A DNA stretch of 64,000 nt from Apostichopus japonicus (lineage: Eukaryota > Echinodermata > Holothuroidea > Aspidochirotida > Stichopodidae). A program made the position numbers and the translations under genes. Below the pieces are notes generated by a model, which searched no databases, had not been told where the DNA came from, and worked only from the letters and a program-made list of their open reading frames with translations. The stretch is from assembly GCF_037975245.1 (NCBI RefSeq), contig NC_092572.1, forward strand, positions 7,205,501 to 7,269,500. Reading direction: 5' to 3'. Below are positions 41,701 through 56,900 of the stretch, piece after piece (position 1 is the first letter of the stretch; the number at the start of each line of letters is the position of its first letter).

Positions 41701-43926
41701 ACGGATGCAAAAGAGAGTCTCGATCATCAGCTCGTACAGTGCGCCAAGCCATCGCGCCACTGTATGGACTGAGATATTAGGTGGATTAACTAATGCTTAC
41801 AGCTCAACGCGTACGCACGAGCTGCAAAAGATGGACGATAGACGTCATCACCGGGGTTCGAACCACGGATGCAAAAGAGAGTCTCGATCATCAGCTCGTA
41901 CAGTGCGCCAAGCCATCGCGCCACTGTATGGACTGAGATATTAGGTGGATTAACTAATACTTACAGCTCCCCGCGTAGGCACGAACTGTAACAGATCGGC
42001 AAAAGACGTCATCACCGGGGTTCGAACCACGGATGCAAAAGAGAGTCTCGATCACCAGCTCGTACAGTGCGCCAAGCCATCGCGCCACTGTATGGACTGA
42101 GATATTAGGTGGATTAACTAATGCTTACAGCTCAACGCGTACGCACGAGCTGTAAAAGATGGACGATAGACGTCATCACCGGGGTTCGAACCACGGATGC
42201 AAAAGAGAGTCTCGATCATCAGCTCGTACAGTGCGCCAAGCCATCGCGCCACTGTATGGACTGAGATATTTGGTGGATTAACTAATACTTACAGCTCCCC
42301 GCGTAGGCACGAACTGTAACAGATCGGCAAAAGACGTCATCACCGGGGTTCGAACCACGGATGCAAAAGAGAGTCTCGATCACCAGCTCGTACAGTGCGC
42401 CAAGCCATCGCGCCACTGTATGGACTGAGATATTAGGTGCATTAACTAATACTTACAGCTCCCCGCGAAGGCACGAGCTGTAAAAGATCGGCAAAAGACG
42501 TCATCACCGGGGTTCGAACCACGGATGCAAAAGAGAGTCTCGATCATCAACTCGTACAGTGCGCCAAGCCATCGCGCCACTGTATGGACTGAGATATTAG
42601 GTGGATTAACTAATACTTACAGCTCCCCGCGAAGGCACGAGCTGTAAAAGATCGGCAAAAGACGTCATCACCGGGGTTCGAACCACGGATGCAAAAGAGA
42701 GTCTCGATCATCAGCTCGTACAGTGCGCCAAGCCATCGCGCCACTGTATGGACAGAGATATTAGGTGGATTAACTAATACTTACAGCTCCCCGTGTGGGC
42801 ACGAGCTGTAAAAGATCGGCAAAAGACGTCATCACCGGGGTTCGAACCACGGATGCAAAAGAGAGTCTCGATCATCAGCTCGTACAGTGCGCCAAGCCAT
42901 CGCGCCACTGTATGGACTGAGATATTAGGTGGATTAACTAATACTTACAGCTCAACGCGTACGCACGAGCTGCAAAAGATGGACGATAGACGTCATCACC
43001 GGGGTTCGAACCACGGATGCAAAAGAGAGTCTCGATCATCAGCTCGCACAGTGCGCCAAGCCATCGCGCCACTGTATGGACTGAGATACTAGGTGGATTA
43101 ACTAATACTTACAGCTCCCCGCGAAGGCACGAGCTGCAAAAGATCGGCAAAAGACGTCATCACCGGGGTTCGAACCACGGATGCAAAAGAGAGTCTCGAT
43201 CATCAGCTCGCACAGTGCGCCAAGCCATCGCGCCACTGTATGGACTGAGATATTAGGTGGATTAACTAATACTTACGGCTCCCCACGAAGGCACGAGCTG
43301 CAAAAGATCGGCAAAAGACGTCATCACCGGGGTTCGAACCACGGATGCAAAAGATAGTCTCGATCATCAGCTCGTACAGTGCGCCAAGCCATCGCGCCAC
43401 TGTATGGACTGAGATATTAGTTGGATTAACTAATACTTACGGCTCAACGCGTACGCACGAGCTGCAAAAGATCGGCAAAAGACGTCATCACCGGGGTTCG
43501 AACCACGGATGCAAAAGAGAGTCTCGATCATCAGCTCGTACAGTGCGCCAAGCCATCGCGCCACTGTATGGACTGAGATATTAGTTGGATTAACTAATAC
43601 TTACAGCTCAACGCGTACGCACGAGCTGCAAAAGATGGACGATAGACGTCATCACCGGGGTTCGAACCACGGATGCAAAAGAGAGTCTCGATCATCAGCT
43701 CGTACAGTGCGCCAAGCCATCGCGCCACTGTATGGACTGAGATATTAGGTGGATTAACTAATACTTACAGCTCAACGCGTACGCACGAGCTGCAAAAGAT
43801 GGACGATAGACGTCATCACCGGGGTTCGAACCACGGATGCAAAAGAGAGTCTCGATCATCAGCTCGTACAGTGCGCCAAGCCATCGCGCCACTGTATGGA
43901 CTGAGATATTAGGTGGATTAACTAAT
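38590..43926. repeat. 19-monomer-offset copies (3116 bp)
   Basis: About 38590-39906 repeats 35471-36790 at 3116 bp (19 x 164), shown by CTCCCCGCGGAGG, ACTTTCAGCTCC with GACAACATCACC, and GCAGGAGCTGC near 36732 and 39848. In turn, 39880-40810 is repeated at 42996-43926 at the same offset. Using one register twice suggests sequential events involving the same block. Confidence 0.8.
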
Positions 43927-46900
43927 ACTTACAGCTCAACGCGTACGCAGGAGCTGCAAAAGATGGACGATAGACGTCATCACCGCGGTTCGAACCACGG
44001 ATGCAAAAGAGAGTCTCGATCACCAGCTCGTACAGTGCGCCAAGCCATCGCATCACTGTATGGACTGAGATATTAGGTGGATTAACTAATACTTACAGCT
44101 CCCCGCGAAGGCACGAGCTGTGAAAGATCGACGATAGACGTCACCGGGGTTCGAACCACGGATGCAAAAGAGAGTCTCGATCATCAGCTCGTACAGTGCG
44201 CCAAGCCATCGCGCCACTGTATGGACTGAGATATTAGGTGGATTAACTAATACTTACAGCTCCCCGTGTAGGCACGAGCTGTAAAAGATCGGCGAAAGAC
44301 GTCATCATCGGGGTTCGAACCACGGATGCAAAAGAGAGTCTCGATCATCAGCTCGTACAGTGCGCCAAGCCATCGCGCCACTGTATGGACTGAGATATTA
44401 GGTGGATTAACTAATACTTACAGCTCCCAGTGTAGGCACGAGCTGTAAAAGATCGGCAAAAGATGTCATCACCGGGGTTCGAACCACGGATGCAAAAGAG
44501 AGTCTCGATCATCAGCTCGTACAGTGCGCCAAGCCGTCGCGCCACTGTATGGACTGAGATATTAGGTGGATTAACTAATACTTACAGCTCAACGCGTAGG
44601 CACGAGCTGTAAAAGATCGGCAATAGACGTCACCGGGGTTCGAACCACGGATGCAAAAGAGAGTCTCGATCATCAGCTCGTACAGTGCGCCAAGCCGTCG
44701 CGCCACTGTATGGACTGAGATATTAGGTGGATTAACTAATACTTACAGCTCCCCGTGTAGGCACGAGCTGTAAAAGATCGGCAAAAGACGTCATCACCGG
44801 GGTTCGAAACACGGATGCAAAAGAGAGTCTCGATCATCAGCTCGTACAGTGCGCCAAGCCATCGCGCCACTGTATGGACTGAGATATTAGGTGGATTAAC
44901 TAATACTTACAGCTCCCCGTGTAGGCTCGAGCTGTAAAAGATCGGCAAAAGACGTCATCACCGGGGTTCGAACCACGGATGCAAAAGAGAGTCTCGATCA
45001 TCAGCTCGTACAGTGCGCCAAGCCATCGCGCCACTGTATGGACTGAGATATTAGGTGGATTAACTATTACTTACAGCTCCCCTTGTAGGCACGAGCTGTA
45101 AAAGATCGGCAAAAGACGTCATCATCGGGGTTCGAACCACGGATGCAAAAGAGAGTCTCGATCATCAGCTCGTACAGTGCGCGAAGCCATCGCGCCACTG
45201 TATGGACTGAGATATTAGGTGGATTAACTAATACTTACAGCTCCCCGTGTAGGCACGAGCTGTAAAAGATCGGCAAAAGACGTCATCACCGGGGTTCGAT
45301 TCACGGATGCAAAAGAGAGTCTCGATCATCAGCTCGTACAGTTCGCCAAGCCATCGCGCCACTGTATGGACTGAGATATTAGGTGGATTAACTAATACTT
45401 ACAGCTAAACGCGTAGGCACGAGCTGTAAAAGATCGGCAAAAGACGTCATCACCGGGGTTCGAACCACGGATGCAAAAGAGAGTCTCGATCACCAGCTCG
45501 CACAGTGCGCCAAGCCATCGCGCCACTGTATGGACTGAGATATTAGGTGGATTAAATAATACTTCAGCTCCCCGTGTAGGCACGAGCTGTAAAAGATCGG
45601 CAAAAGACGTCATCACCGGGGTTCGAACCACGGATGCAAAAGAGAGTCTCGATCACCAGCTCGCACAGTGCGCCAAGCCATCGCGCCACTGTATGGTCTG
45701 AGATATTAGGTGGATTAAATAATACTTCAGCTCCCCGTGTAGGCACGAGCTGTAAAAGATCGGCAAAAACCGTCATCACCGGGGTTCGAACCACGGATGC
45801 AAAAGAGAGTCTCGATCATCAGCTCGTACAGTGCGCCAAGCCATCGCGCCACTGTATGGACTGAGATATTAGGTGGATTAACTAACACTTACAGCTCAAC
45901 GCGTAGGCACGAGCTGTAAAAGATCGGCAATAGACGTCACCGGGGTTCGAACCACGGATGCAAAAGAGAGTCTCGATCATCAGCTCGTACAGTGCGCCAA
46001 GCCATCGCGCCACTGTATGGACTGAGATATTAGGTGGATTAACTAATACTTACAGCTCAACGCGTAGGCACGAGCTGTAAAAGATCGGCAATAGACTTCA
46101 CCGGGGTTCGAACCACGGATGCAAAAGAGAGTCTCGATCATCAGCTCGTACAGTGCGCCAAGCCATCGCGCCACTGTATGGACTGAGATATTAGGTGGAT
46201 TAACTAACACTTACAGCTCCCCGTGTAGGCACGAGCTGTAAAAGATCGGCAAAAGACGTCATCACCGGGGTTCGAACCACGGATGCAAAAGAGAGTCTCG
46301 ATCATCAGCTCGTAAAGTGCGCCAAGCCATCGCGCCACTGTATGGACTGAGATATTACGTGGATTAACTAATACTTACAGCTAAACGCGTAGGCACGAGC
46401 TGTAAAAGATCGGCAAAAGACGTCATCACCGGGGTTCGAACCACGGATGCAAAAGAGAGTCTCGATCATCAGCTCGTACAGTGCGCCAAGCCATCGCGCC
46501 ACTGTATGGACTGAGATATTAAGTGGATTAACAAATACTTACAGCTCAACGCGTACGCACGAGCTGTAAAAGATCGGCAAAAGACGTCATCACCGGGGTT
46601 CGAACCACGGATGCAAAAGAGAGTCTCGATCACCAGCTCGTACAGTGCGCCAAGCCATCGCGCCACTGTATGGACTGAGATATTAGGTGGATTAAATAAT
46701 ACTTACAGCTCCCCGTGTAGGCACGAGCTGTAAAAGATCGGCAAAAGACGTCATCACCGGGGTTCGAACCACGGATGCAAAAGAGAGTCTCGATCATCAG
46801 CTCGTACAGTGCGCCAAGTCATCGCGCCACTGTATGGACTGAGATATTAGGTGGATTAACTAATACTTACAGCTCCCCGTGTAGGCACGAGCTGTGAAAG

Positions 46901-49299
46901 ATCGACGATAGACGTCACCGGGGTTCGAACCACGGATGCAAAAGAGAGTCTCGATCATCAGCTCGTACAGTGCGCCAAGCCATCGCGCCACTGTATGGAC
47001 TGAGATATTAGGTGGATTAACTAATACTTACAGCTCCCCGTGTAGGCACGAGCTGTAAAAGATCGACGATAGACGTCACCGGGGTTCGAACCACGGATGC
47101 AAAAGAGAGTCTCGATCATCAGCTCGTACAGTGCGCCAAGCCATCGCGCCACTGTATGGACTGAGATATTAGGTGGATTAACTAATACTTACAGCTCCCC
47201 GTGTAGGCACGAGCTGTAAAAGATCGGCAAAAGACGTCATCATCGGGGTTCGAACCACGGATGCAAAAGAGAGTCTCGATCATCAGTTCGTACAGTGCGC
47301 CAAGCCATCGCGCCACTGTATGGACTGAGATATTAGGTGGATTAACTAATACTTACAGCTCCCAGTGTAGGCACGAGCTGTAAAAGATCGGCAAAAGACG
47401 TCATCACCGGGGTTCGAACCACGGATGCAAAAGAGAGTCTCGATCATCAGCTCGTACAGTGCGCCAAGCCATCGCACCACTGTATGGACTGAGATATTAG
47501 GTGGATTAACTAATACTTACAGCTCAACGCGTAGGCACGAGCTGTAAAAGATCGGCAATAGACGTCACCGGGGTTCGAACCACGGATGCAAAAGAGAGTC
47601 TCGATCATCAGCTCGTACAGTGCGCCAAGCCATCGCGCCACTGTATGGACTGAGATATTAGGTGGATTAACTAATACTTACAGCTCCCCGTGTAGGCACG
47701 AGCTGTAAAAGATCGGCAAAAGACGTCATCACCGGGGTTCGAACCACGGATGCAAAAGAGAGTCTCGATCATCAGCTCGTACAGTGCGCCAAGCCATCGC
47801 GCCACTGTATGGACTGAGATATTAGGTGGATTAACTAATACTTACAGCTCCCCGTGTAGGCACGAGCTGTAAAAGATCGGCAAAAGACGTCATCACCGGG
47901 GTTCGAACCACGGATGCAAAAGAGAGTCTCGATCATCAGCTCGTACAGTGCGCCAAGCCATCGCGCCACTGTATGGACTGAGATATTAGGTGGATTAACT
48001 AATACTTACAGCTTCCCGTGTAAGCACGAGCTGTAAAAGATCGGCAAAAGACGTCATCACCGGGGTTCGAACCACGGATGCAAAAGAGAGTCTCGATCAT
48101 CAGCTCGTACAGTGCGCCAAGCCATCGCGCCACTGTATGGACTGAGATATTAGGTGGATTAACTAATACTTACAGCTCCCCGCGAAGGCACGAGCTGTAA
48201 AAGATCGGCAAAAGACGTCATCACCGGGGTTCGAACTACGGATGCAAAAGAGAGTCTCGATCATAGGCTCGTACAGTGCGCCAAGCCATCGCGCTACTGT
48301 ATGGACTGAGATATTAGGTGGATTAAATAATACTTACAGCTTCCCGCGAAGGCACGAGCTGTAAAAGATCGGCAAAAGACGTCACCGGGGTTCGAACCAC
48401 GGATGCAAAAGAGAGTCTCGATCATCAGCTCGTACAGTGCGCCAAGCCATCGCGCCACTGTATGGACTGAGATATTAGGTGGATTAACTAATACTTACAG
48501 CTCCCCGTGTAGGCACGAGCTGTAAAAGATCGACGATAGACGTCATCACCGGGGTTCGAACCACGGATGCAAAAGAGAGTCTCGATCATCAGCTCGTACA
48601 GTGCGCCAAGCCATCGCGCCACTGTATGGACTGAGATATTAGGTGGATTAACTAATACTTACAGCTCAACGCGTACGCACGAGCTGCAAAAGATGGACGA
48701 TAGACGTCATCACCGGGGTTCGAACCACGGATGCAAAAGAGAGTCTCGATCATCAGCTCGTACAGTGCGCCAAGCCATCGCGCCACTGTATGGACTGAGA
48801 TATTAGGTGGATTAACTAATACTTACAGCTCAACGCGTACGCAGGAGCTGCAAAAGATGGACGATAGACGTCATCACCGGGGTTCGAACCACGGATGCAA
48901 AAGAGAGTCTCGATCATCAGCTCGTACAGTGCGCCAAGCCATCGCATCACTGTATGGACTGAGATATTAGGTGGATTAACTAATACTTACAGCTCCCCGC
49001 GAAGGCACGAGCTGTGAAAGATCGACGATAGACGTCACCGGGGTTCGAACCACGGATGCAAAAGAGAGTCTCGATCATCAGCTCGTACAGTGCGCCAAGC
49101 CATCGCGCCACTGTATGGACTGAGATATTAGGTGGATTAACTAATACTTACAGCTCCCCGTGTAGGCACGAGCTGTAAAGGATCGGCAAAAGACGTCATC
49201 ACCGGGGTTCGAAACACGGATGCAAAAGAGAGTCTCGATCATCAGCTCGTACAGTGCGCCAAGCCATCGCGCCACTGTATGGACTGAGATATTAGGTGG

Positions 49300-51260
49300 A
49301 TTAACTAATACTTACAGCTCCCCGTGTAGGCTCGAGCTGTAAAAGATCGGCAAAAGACGTCATCACCGGGGTTCGAACCACGGATGCAAAAGAGAGTCTC
49401 GATCATCAGCTCGTACAGTGCGCCAAGCCATCGCGCCACTGTATGGACTGAGATATTAGGTGGATTAACTATTACTTACAGCTCCCCTTGTAGGCACGAG
49501 CTGTAAAAGATCGGCAAAAGACGTCATCATCGGGGTTCGAACCACGGATGCAAAAGAGAGTCTCGATCATCAGCTCGTACAGTTCCCGAAGCCATCGCGC
49601 CACTGTATGGACTGAGATATTAGGTGGATTAACTAATACTTACAGCTCCCCGTGTAGGCACGAGCTGTAAAAGATCGGCAAAAGACGTCATCACCGGGGT
49701 TCGATTCACGGATGCAAAAGAGAGTCTCGATCATCAGCTCGTACAGTTCGCCAAGCCATCGCGCCACTGTATGGACTGAGATATTAGGTGGATTAACTAA
49801 TACTTACAGCTAAACGCGTAGGCACGAGCTGTAAAAGATCGGCAAAAGACGTCATCACCGGGGTTCGAACCACGGATGCAAAAGAGAGTCTCGATCACCA
49901 GCTCGCACAGTGCGCCAAGCCATCGCGCCACTGTATGGACTGAGATATTAGGTGGATTAAATAATACTTCAGCTCCCCGTGTAGGCACGAGCTGTAAAAG
50001 ATCGGCAAAAGACGTCATCACCGGGGTTCGAACCACGGATGCAAAAGAGAGTCTCGATCACCAGCTCGCACAGTGCGCCAAGCCATCGCGCCACTGTATG
50101 GACTGAGATATTAGGTGGATTAAATAATACTTCAGCTCCCCGTGTAGGCACGAGCTGTAAAAGATCGGCAAAAGGCGTCATCACCGGGGTTCGAACCACG
50201 GATGCAAAAGAGAGTCTCGATCATCAGCTCGTACAGTGCGCCAAGCCATCGCGCCACTGTATGGACTGAGATATTAGGTGGATTAACTAATACTTACAGC
50301 TCCCCGTGTAGGCTCGAGCTGTAAAAGATCGGCAAAAGACGTCATCACCGGGGTTCGAACCACGGATGCAAAAGAGAGTCTCGATCATCAGCTCGTACAG
50401 TGCGCCAAGCCATCGCGCCACTGTATGGACTGAGATATTAGGTGGATTAACTATTACTTACAGCTCCCCTTGTAGGCACGAGCTGTAAAAGATCGGCAAA
50501 AGACGTCATCATCGGGGTTCGAACCACGGATGCAAAAGAGAGTCTCGATCATCAGCTCGTACAGTTCCCGAAGCCATCGCGCCACTGTATGGACTGAGAT
50601 ATTAGGTGGATTAACTAATACTTACAGCTCCCCGTGTAGGCACGAGCTGTAAAAGATCGGCAAAAGACGTCATCACCGGGGTTCGATTCACGGATGCAAA
50701 AGAGAGTCTCGATCATCAGCTCGTACAGTTCGCCAAGCCATCGCGCCACTGTATGGACTGAGATATTAGGTGGATTAACTAATACTTACAGCTAAACGCG
50801 TAGGCACGAGCTGTAAAAGATCGGCAAAAGACGTCATCACCGGGGTTCGAACCACGGATGCAAAAGAGAGTCTCGATCACCAGCTCGCACAGTGCGCCAA
50901 GCCATCGCGCCACTGTATGGACTGAGATATTAGGTGGATTAAATAATACTTCAGCTCCCCGTGTAGGCACGAGCTGTAAAAGATCGGCAAAAGACGTCAT
51001 CACCGGGGTTCGAACCACGGATGCAAAAGAGAGTCTCGATCACCAGCTCGCACAGTGCGCCAAGCCATCGCGCCACTGTATGGACTGAGATATTAGGTGG
51101 ATTAAATAATACTTCAGCTCCCCGTGTAGGCACGAGCTGTAAAAGATCGGCAAAAGACGTCATCACCGGGGTTCGAACCACGGATGCAAAAGAGAGTCTC
51201 GATCATCAGCTCGTAAAGTGCGCCAAGTCATCGCGCCACTGTATGGACTGAGATATTAGG
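49300..51260. repeat. Tandem 6-monomer repeat (982 bp)
   Basis: The markers GGCTCGAGCTG, AACTATTACTTACAG with CCCCTTGTAGG, ATCATCGGGG, CAGTTCCCGAAGCC, GGTTCGATTCACGG and two 163-bp monomers (ATAATACTTCAGC) recur in order at an offset of 982 bp. The 2-bp shortfall from 6 x 164 comes from the two 163-bp units. The block also occurs once at 54.06-54.96 kb, and a diverged form is at 44.9-45.9 kb. Confidence 0.85.
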
Positions 51261-52426
51261 TGGATTAACTAATACTTACAGCTCCCCGTGTAGGCACGAG
51301 CTGCAAAAGATCGGCAAAAGACGTCATCACCGGGGTTCGAACCACGGATGCAAAAGAGAGTCTCGATCATCAGCTCGTACAGTGCGCCAAGCCATCGCGC
51401 CACTGTATGGACTGAGATATTAGGTGGATTAACTAATACTTACAGCTCAACGCGTACTCACGAGCTGCAAAAGATGGACGATAGACGTCATCACCGGGGT
51501 TCGAACCACGGATGCAAAAGAGAGTCTCGATCATCAGCTCGTACAGTGCGCCAAGCCATCGCGCCACTGTATGGACTGAGATATTAGGTGGATTAACTAA
51601 TACTTACAGCTCCCCGCGTAGGCACGAACTGTAAAAGATCGGCAAAAGACGTCATCACCGGGGTTCGAACCACGGATGCAAAAGAGAGTCTCGATCTTCA
51701 TCTCGTACAGTGCGCCAAGCCATCGCGCCACTGTATGGACTGAGATATTAGGTGGATTAACTAATACTTACAGCTCCCCGCGTAGGCACGAGCTGTAAAA
51801 TATCGGCAAAAGACGTCATCACCGGGGTTCGAACCACGGATGCAAAAGACAGTCTCGATCATCAGCTCGTACAGTGCGCCAAGCCATCGCGCCACTGTAT
51901 GGACTGAGATATTAGGTGGATTAACTAATACTTACAGCTCCCCGCGAAGGCACGAGCTGTAAAAGATCGGTAAAAGACGTCATCACCGGGGTTCGAACCA
52001 CGGATGCAAAAGAGAGTCTCGATCATCAGCTCGTACAGTGCGCCAAGCCATCGCGCCACTGTATGGACTGAGATATTAGGTGGATTAACTAATACTTACA
52101 GCTCAACGCGTACGCACGAGCTGCAAAAGATGGACGATAGACGTCATCACCGTGGTTCGAACCACGGATGCAAAAGAGAGTCTCGATCATCAGCTCGTAC
52201 AGTGCGCCAAGCCATCGCGCCACTGTATGGACTGAGATATTAGGTGGATTAACTAATACTTACAGCTCAACGCGAACGCACGAGCTGCAAAAGATGGACG
52301 ATAGACGTCATCACCGGGGTTCGAACCACGGATGCAAAAGAGAGTCTCGATCATCAGCTCGTACAGTGCGCCAAGCCATCGCGCCACTGTATGGACTGAG
52401 ATATTAGGTGGATTAACTAATACTTA

Positions 52427-52590
52427 CAGCTCAACGCGTACGCACGAGCTGCAAAAGATGGACGATAGACGTCATCACCGGGGTTCGAACCACGGATGCA
52501 AAAGAGAGTCTCGATCATCAGCTCGTACAGTGCGCCAAGCCATCGCGCCACTGTATGGACTGAGATATTAGGTGGATTAACTAATACTTA
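52427..52590. repeat. Representative family B monomer (164 bp)
   Basis: Family B is recognised by CTCAACGCGTACGCACGAGC, then TGCAAAAGATGGACGATAGACGTC. It contains the 8-bp palindrome GCGTACGC, which family A lacks. Runs of nearly identical B monomers occur at about 5270-6060, 6710-7190, 9690-10140, 16900-17350, 20670-21120, 33600-33900, 40490-40970, 43600-44000 and 52090-52750. B is essentially missing from the first 2.4 kb and the last 2.4 kb. Intermediate monomers, such as CAACGCGTAGGC with TGTAAAAGATCGGC, look like A/B recombinants. Confidence 0.9.
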
Positions 52591-53954
52591 CAGCTCAACG
52601 CGTACGCACGAGCTGCAAAAGATGGACGATAGACGTCATCACCGGGGTTCGAACCATGGATGCAAAAGAGAGTCTCGATCATCAGCTCGTACAGTGCGCC
52701 AAGCCATCGCGCCACTGTATGGACTGAGATATTAGGTGGATTAACTAATACTTACAGCTCAACGCGTACGCACGAGCTGTAAAAGATCGACGATAGACGT
52801 CACCGGGGTTCGAACCACGGATGCAAAAGAGAGTCTCGATCATCAACTCGTACAGTGCGCCAAGCCATCGCGCCACTGTATGGACTGAGATATTAGGTGG
52901 ATTAACTAATACTTACAGCTCCCCGTGTAGGCACGAGCTGTAAAAGATCGACGATAGACGTCACCGGGGTTCGAACCACGGATGCAAAAGAGAGTCTCGA
53001 TCATCAGCTCGTACAGTGCGCCAAGCCATCGCGCCACTGTATGGACTGAGATATTAGGTGGCTTAACTAATACTTACAGCTCCCCGTGTAGGCACGAGCT
53101 GTAAAAGATCGGCAAAAGACGTCATCACCGGGGTTCGAACCACGGATGCAAAAGAGAGTCTCGATCATCAGCTCGTACAGTGCGCCAAGCCATCGCGCCA
53201 CTGTATGGACTGAGATATTAGGTGGATTAACTAATACTTACAGCTCCCCGCGTAGGCACGAGCTGTAAAAGATCGGCAATAGACATCACCGGGGTTCGAA
53301 CCACGGATGCAAAAGAGAGTCTCGATCATCAGCTCGTACAGTGCGCCAAGCCATCGCGCCACTGTATGGACTGAGATATTAGGTGGATTAACTAATACTT
53401 ACAGCTCCCCGTGTAGGCACGAGCTGTAAAAGATCGGCAAAAGACGTCATCACCGGGGTTCGAACCACGGATGCAAAAGAGAGTCTCGATCATCAACTCG
53501 TACAGTGCGCCAAGCCATCGCGCCACTGTATGGACTGAGATATTAGGTGGATTAACTAATACTTACAGCTCAACGCGTACGCAGGAGCTGCAAAAGATGG
53601 ACGATAGACGTCATCACCGGGGTTCGAACCACGGATGCAAAAGAGAGTCTCGATCATCAGCTCGTACAGTGCGCCAAGCCATCGCATCACTGTATGGACT
53701 GAGATATTAGGTGGATTAACTAATACTTACAGCTCCCCGCGAAGGCACGAGCTGTGAAAGATCGACGATAGACGTCACCGGGGTTCGAACCACGGATGCA
53801 AAAGAGAGTCTCGATCATCAGCTCGTACAGTGCGCCAAGCCATCGCGCCACTGTATGGACTGAGATATTAGGTGGATTAACTAATACTTACAGCTCCCCG
53901 TGTAGGCACGAGCTGTAAAGGATCGGCAAAAGACGTCATCACCGGGGTTCGAAA

Positions 53955-56900
53955 CACGGATGCAAAAGAGAGTCTCGATCATCAGCTCGTACAGTGCGCC
54001 AAGCCATCGCGCCACTGTATGGACTGAGATATTAGGTGGATTAACTAATACTTACAGCTCCCCGTGTAGGCTCGAGCTGTAAAAGATCGGCAAAAGACGT
54101 CATCACCGGGGTTCGAACCACGGATGCAAAAGAGAGTCTCGATCATCAGCTCGTACAGTGCGCCAAGCCATCGCGCCACTGTATGGACTGAGATATTAGG
54201 TGGATTAACTATTACTTACAGCTCCCCTTGTAGGCACGAGCTGTAAAAGATCGGCAAAAGACGTCATCATCGGGGTTCGAACCACGGATGCAAAAGAGAG
54301 TCTCGATCATCAGCTCGTACAGTTCCCGAAGCCATCGCGCCACTGTATGGACTGAGATATTAGGTGGATTAACTAATACTTACAGCTCCCCGTGTAGGCA
54401 CGAGCTGTAAAAGATCGGCAAAAGACGTCATCACCGGGGTTCGATTCACGGATGCAAAAGAGAGTCTCGATCATCAGCTCGTACAGTTCGCCAAGCCATC
54501 GCGCCACTGTATGGACTGAGATATTAGGTGGATTAACTAATACTTACAGCTAAACGCGTAGGCACGAGCTGTAAAAGATCGGCAAAAGACGTCATCACCG
54601 GGGTTCGAACCACGGATGCAAAAGAGAGTCTCGATCACCAGCTCGCACAGTGCGCCAAGCCATCGCGCCACTGTATGGACTGAGATATTAGGTGGATTAA
54701 ATAATACTTCAGCTCCCCGTGTAGGCACGAGCTGTAAAAGATCGGCAAAAGACGTCATCACCGGGGTTCGAACCACGGATGCAAAAGAGAGTCTCGATCA
54801 CCAGCTCGCACAGTGCGCCAAGCCATCGCGCCACTGTATGGACTGAGATATTAGGTGGATTAAATAATACTTCAGCTCCCCGTGTAGGCACGAGCTGTAA
54901 AAGATCGGCAAAAGACGTCATCACCGGGGTTCGAACCACGGATGCAAAAGAGAGTCTCGATCATCAGCTCGTAAAGTGCGCCAAGTCATCGCGCCACTGT
55001 ATGGACTGAGATATTAGGTGGATTAACTAATACTTACAGCTCCCCGTGTAGGCACGAGCTGCAAAAGATCGGCAAAAGACGTCATCACCGGGGTTCGAAC
55101 CACGGATGCAAAAGAGAGTCTCGATCATCAGCTCGTACAGTGCGCCAAGCCATCGCGCCACTGTATGGACTGAGATATTAGGTGGATTAACTAATACTTA
55201 CAGCTCAACGCGTACTCACGAGCTGCAAAAGATGGACGATAGACGTCATCACCGGGGTTCGAACCACGGATGCAAAAGAGAGTCTCGATCATCAGCTCGT
55301 ACAGTGCGCCAAGCCATCGCGCCACTGTATGGACTGAGATATTAGGTGGATTAACTAATACTTACAGCTCCCCGCGTAGGCACGAACTGTAAAAGATCGG
55401 CAAAAGACGTCATCACCGGGGTTCGAACCACGGATGCAAAAGAGAGTCTCGATCTTCATCTCGTACAGTGCGCCAAGCCATCGCGCCACTGTATGGACTG
55501 AGATATTAGGTGGATTAACTAATACTTACAGCTCCCCGCGTAGGCACGAGCTGTAAAATATCGGCAAAAGACGTCATCACCGGGGTTCGAACCACGGATG
55601 CAAAAGACAGTCTCGATCATCAGCTCGTACAGTGCGCCAAGCCATCGCGCCACTGTATGGACTGAGATATTAGGTGGATTAACTAATACTTACAGCTCCC
55701 CGCGAAGGCACGAGCTGTAAAAGATCGGTAAAAGACGTCATCACCGGGGTTCGAACCACGGATGCAAAAGAGAGTCTCGATCATCAGCTCGTACAGTGCG
55801 CCAAGCCATCGCGCCACTGTATGGACTGAGATATTAGGTGGATTAACTAATACTTACAGCTCAACGCGTACGCACGAGCTGCAAAAGATGGACGATAGAC
55901 GTCATCACCGTGGTTCGAACCACGGATGCAAAAGAGAGTCTCGATCATCAGCTCGTACAGTGCGCCAAGCCATCGCGCCACTGTATGGACTGAGATATTA
56001 GGTGGATTAACTAATACTTACAGCTCAACGCGAACGCACGAGCTGCAAAAGATGGACGATAGACGTCATCACCGGGGTTCGAACCACGGATGCAAAAGAG
56101 AGTCTCGATCATCAGCTCGTACAGTGCGCCAAGCCATCGCGCCACTGTATGGACTGAGATATTAGGTGGATTAACTAATACTTACAGCTCAACGCGTACG
56201 CACGAGCTGCAAAAGATGGACGATAGACGTCATCACCGGGGTTCGAACCACGGATGCAAAAGAGAGTCTCGATCATCAGCTCGTACAGTGCGCCAAGCCA
56301 TCGCGCCACTGTATGGACTGAGATATTAGGTGGATTAACTAATACTTACAGCTCAACGCGTACGCACGAGCTGCAAAAGATGGACGATAGACGTCATCAC
56401 CGGGGTTCGAACCATGGATGCAAAAGAGAGTCTCGATCATCAGCTCGTACAGTGCGCCAAGCCATCGCGCCACTGTATGGACTGAGATATTAGGTGGATT
56501 AACTAATACTTACAGCTCAACGCGTACGCACGAGCTGTAAAAGATCGACGATAGACGTCACCGGGGTTCGAACCACGGATGCAAAAGAGAGTCTCGATCA
56601 TCAACTCGTACAGTGCGCCAAGCCATCGCGCCACTGTATGGACTGAGATATTAGGTGGATTAACTAATACTTACAGCTCCCCGTGTAGGCACGAGCTGTA
56701 AAAGATCGACGATAGACGTCACCGGGGTTCGAACCACGGATGCAAAAGAGAGTCTCGATCATCAGCTCGTACAGTGCGCCAAGCCATCGCGCCACTGTAT
56801 GGACTGAGATATTAGGTGGCTTAACTAATACTTACAGCTCCCCGTGTAGGCACGAGCTGTAAAAGATCGGCAAAAGACGTCATCACCGGGGTTCGAACCA

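Noticed and set aside
62-56493. About 150 overlapping short reading frames of 60-99 codons, repeating every 164 bp on both strands
   Set aside because: They are the same satellite sequence read again and again, overlap one another and break at each monomer because 164 is not divisible by 3. There is no promoter, codon bias or known domain.
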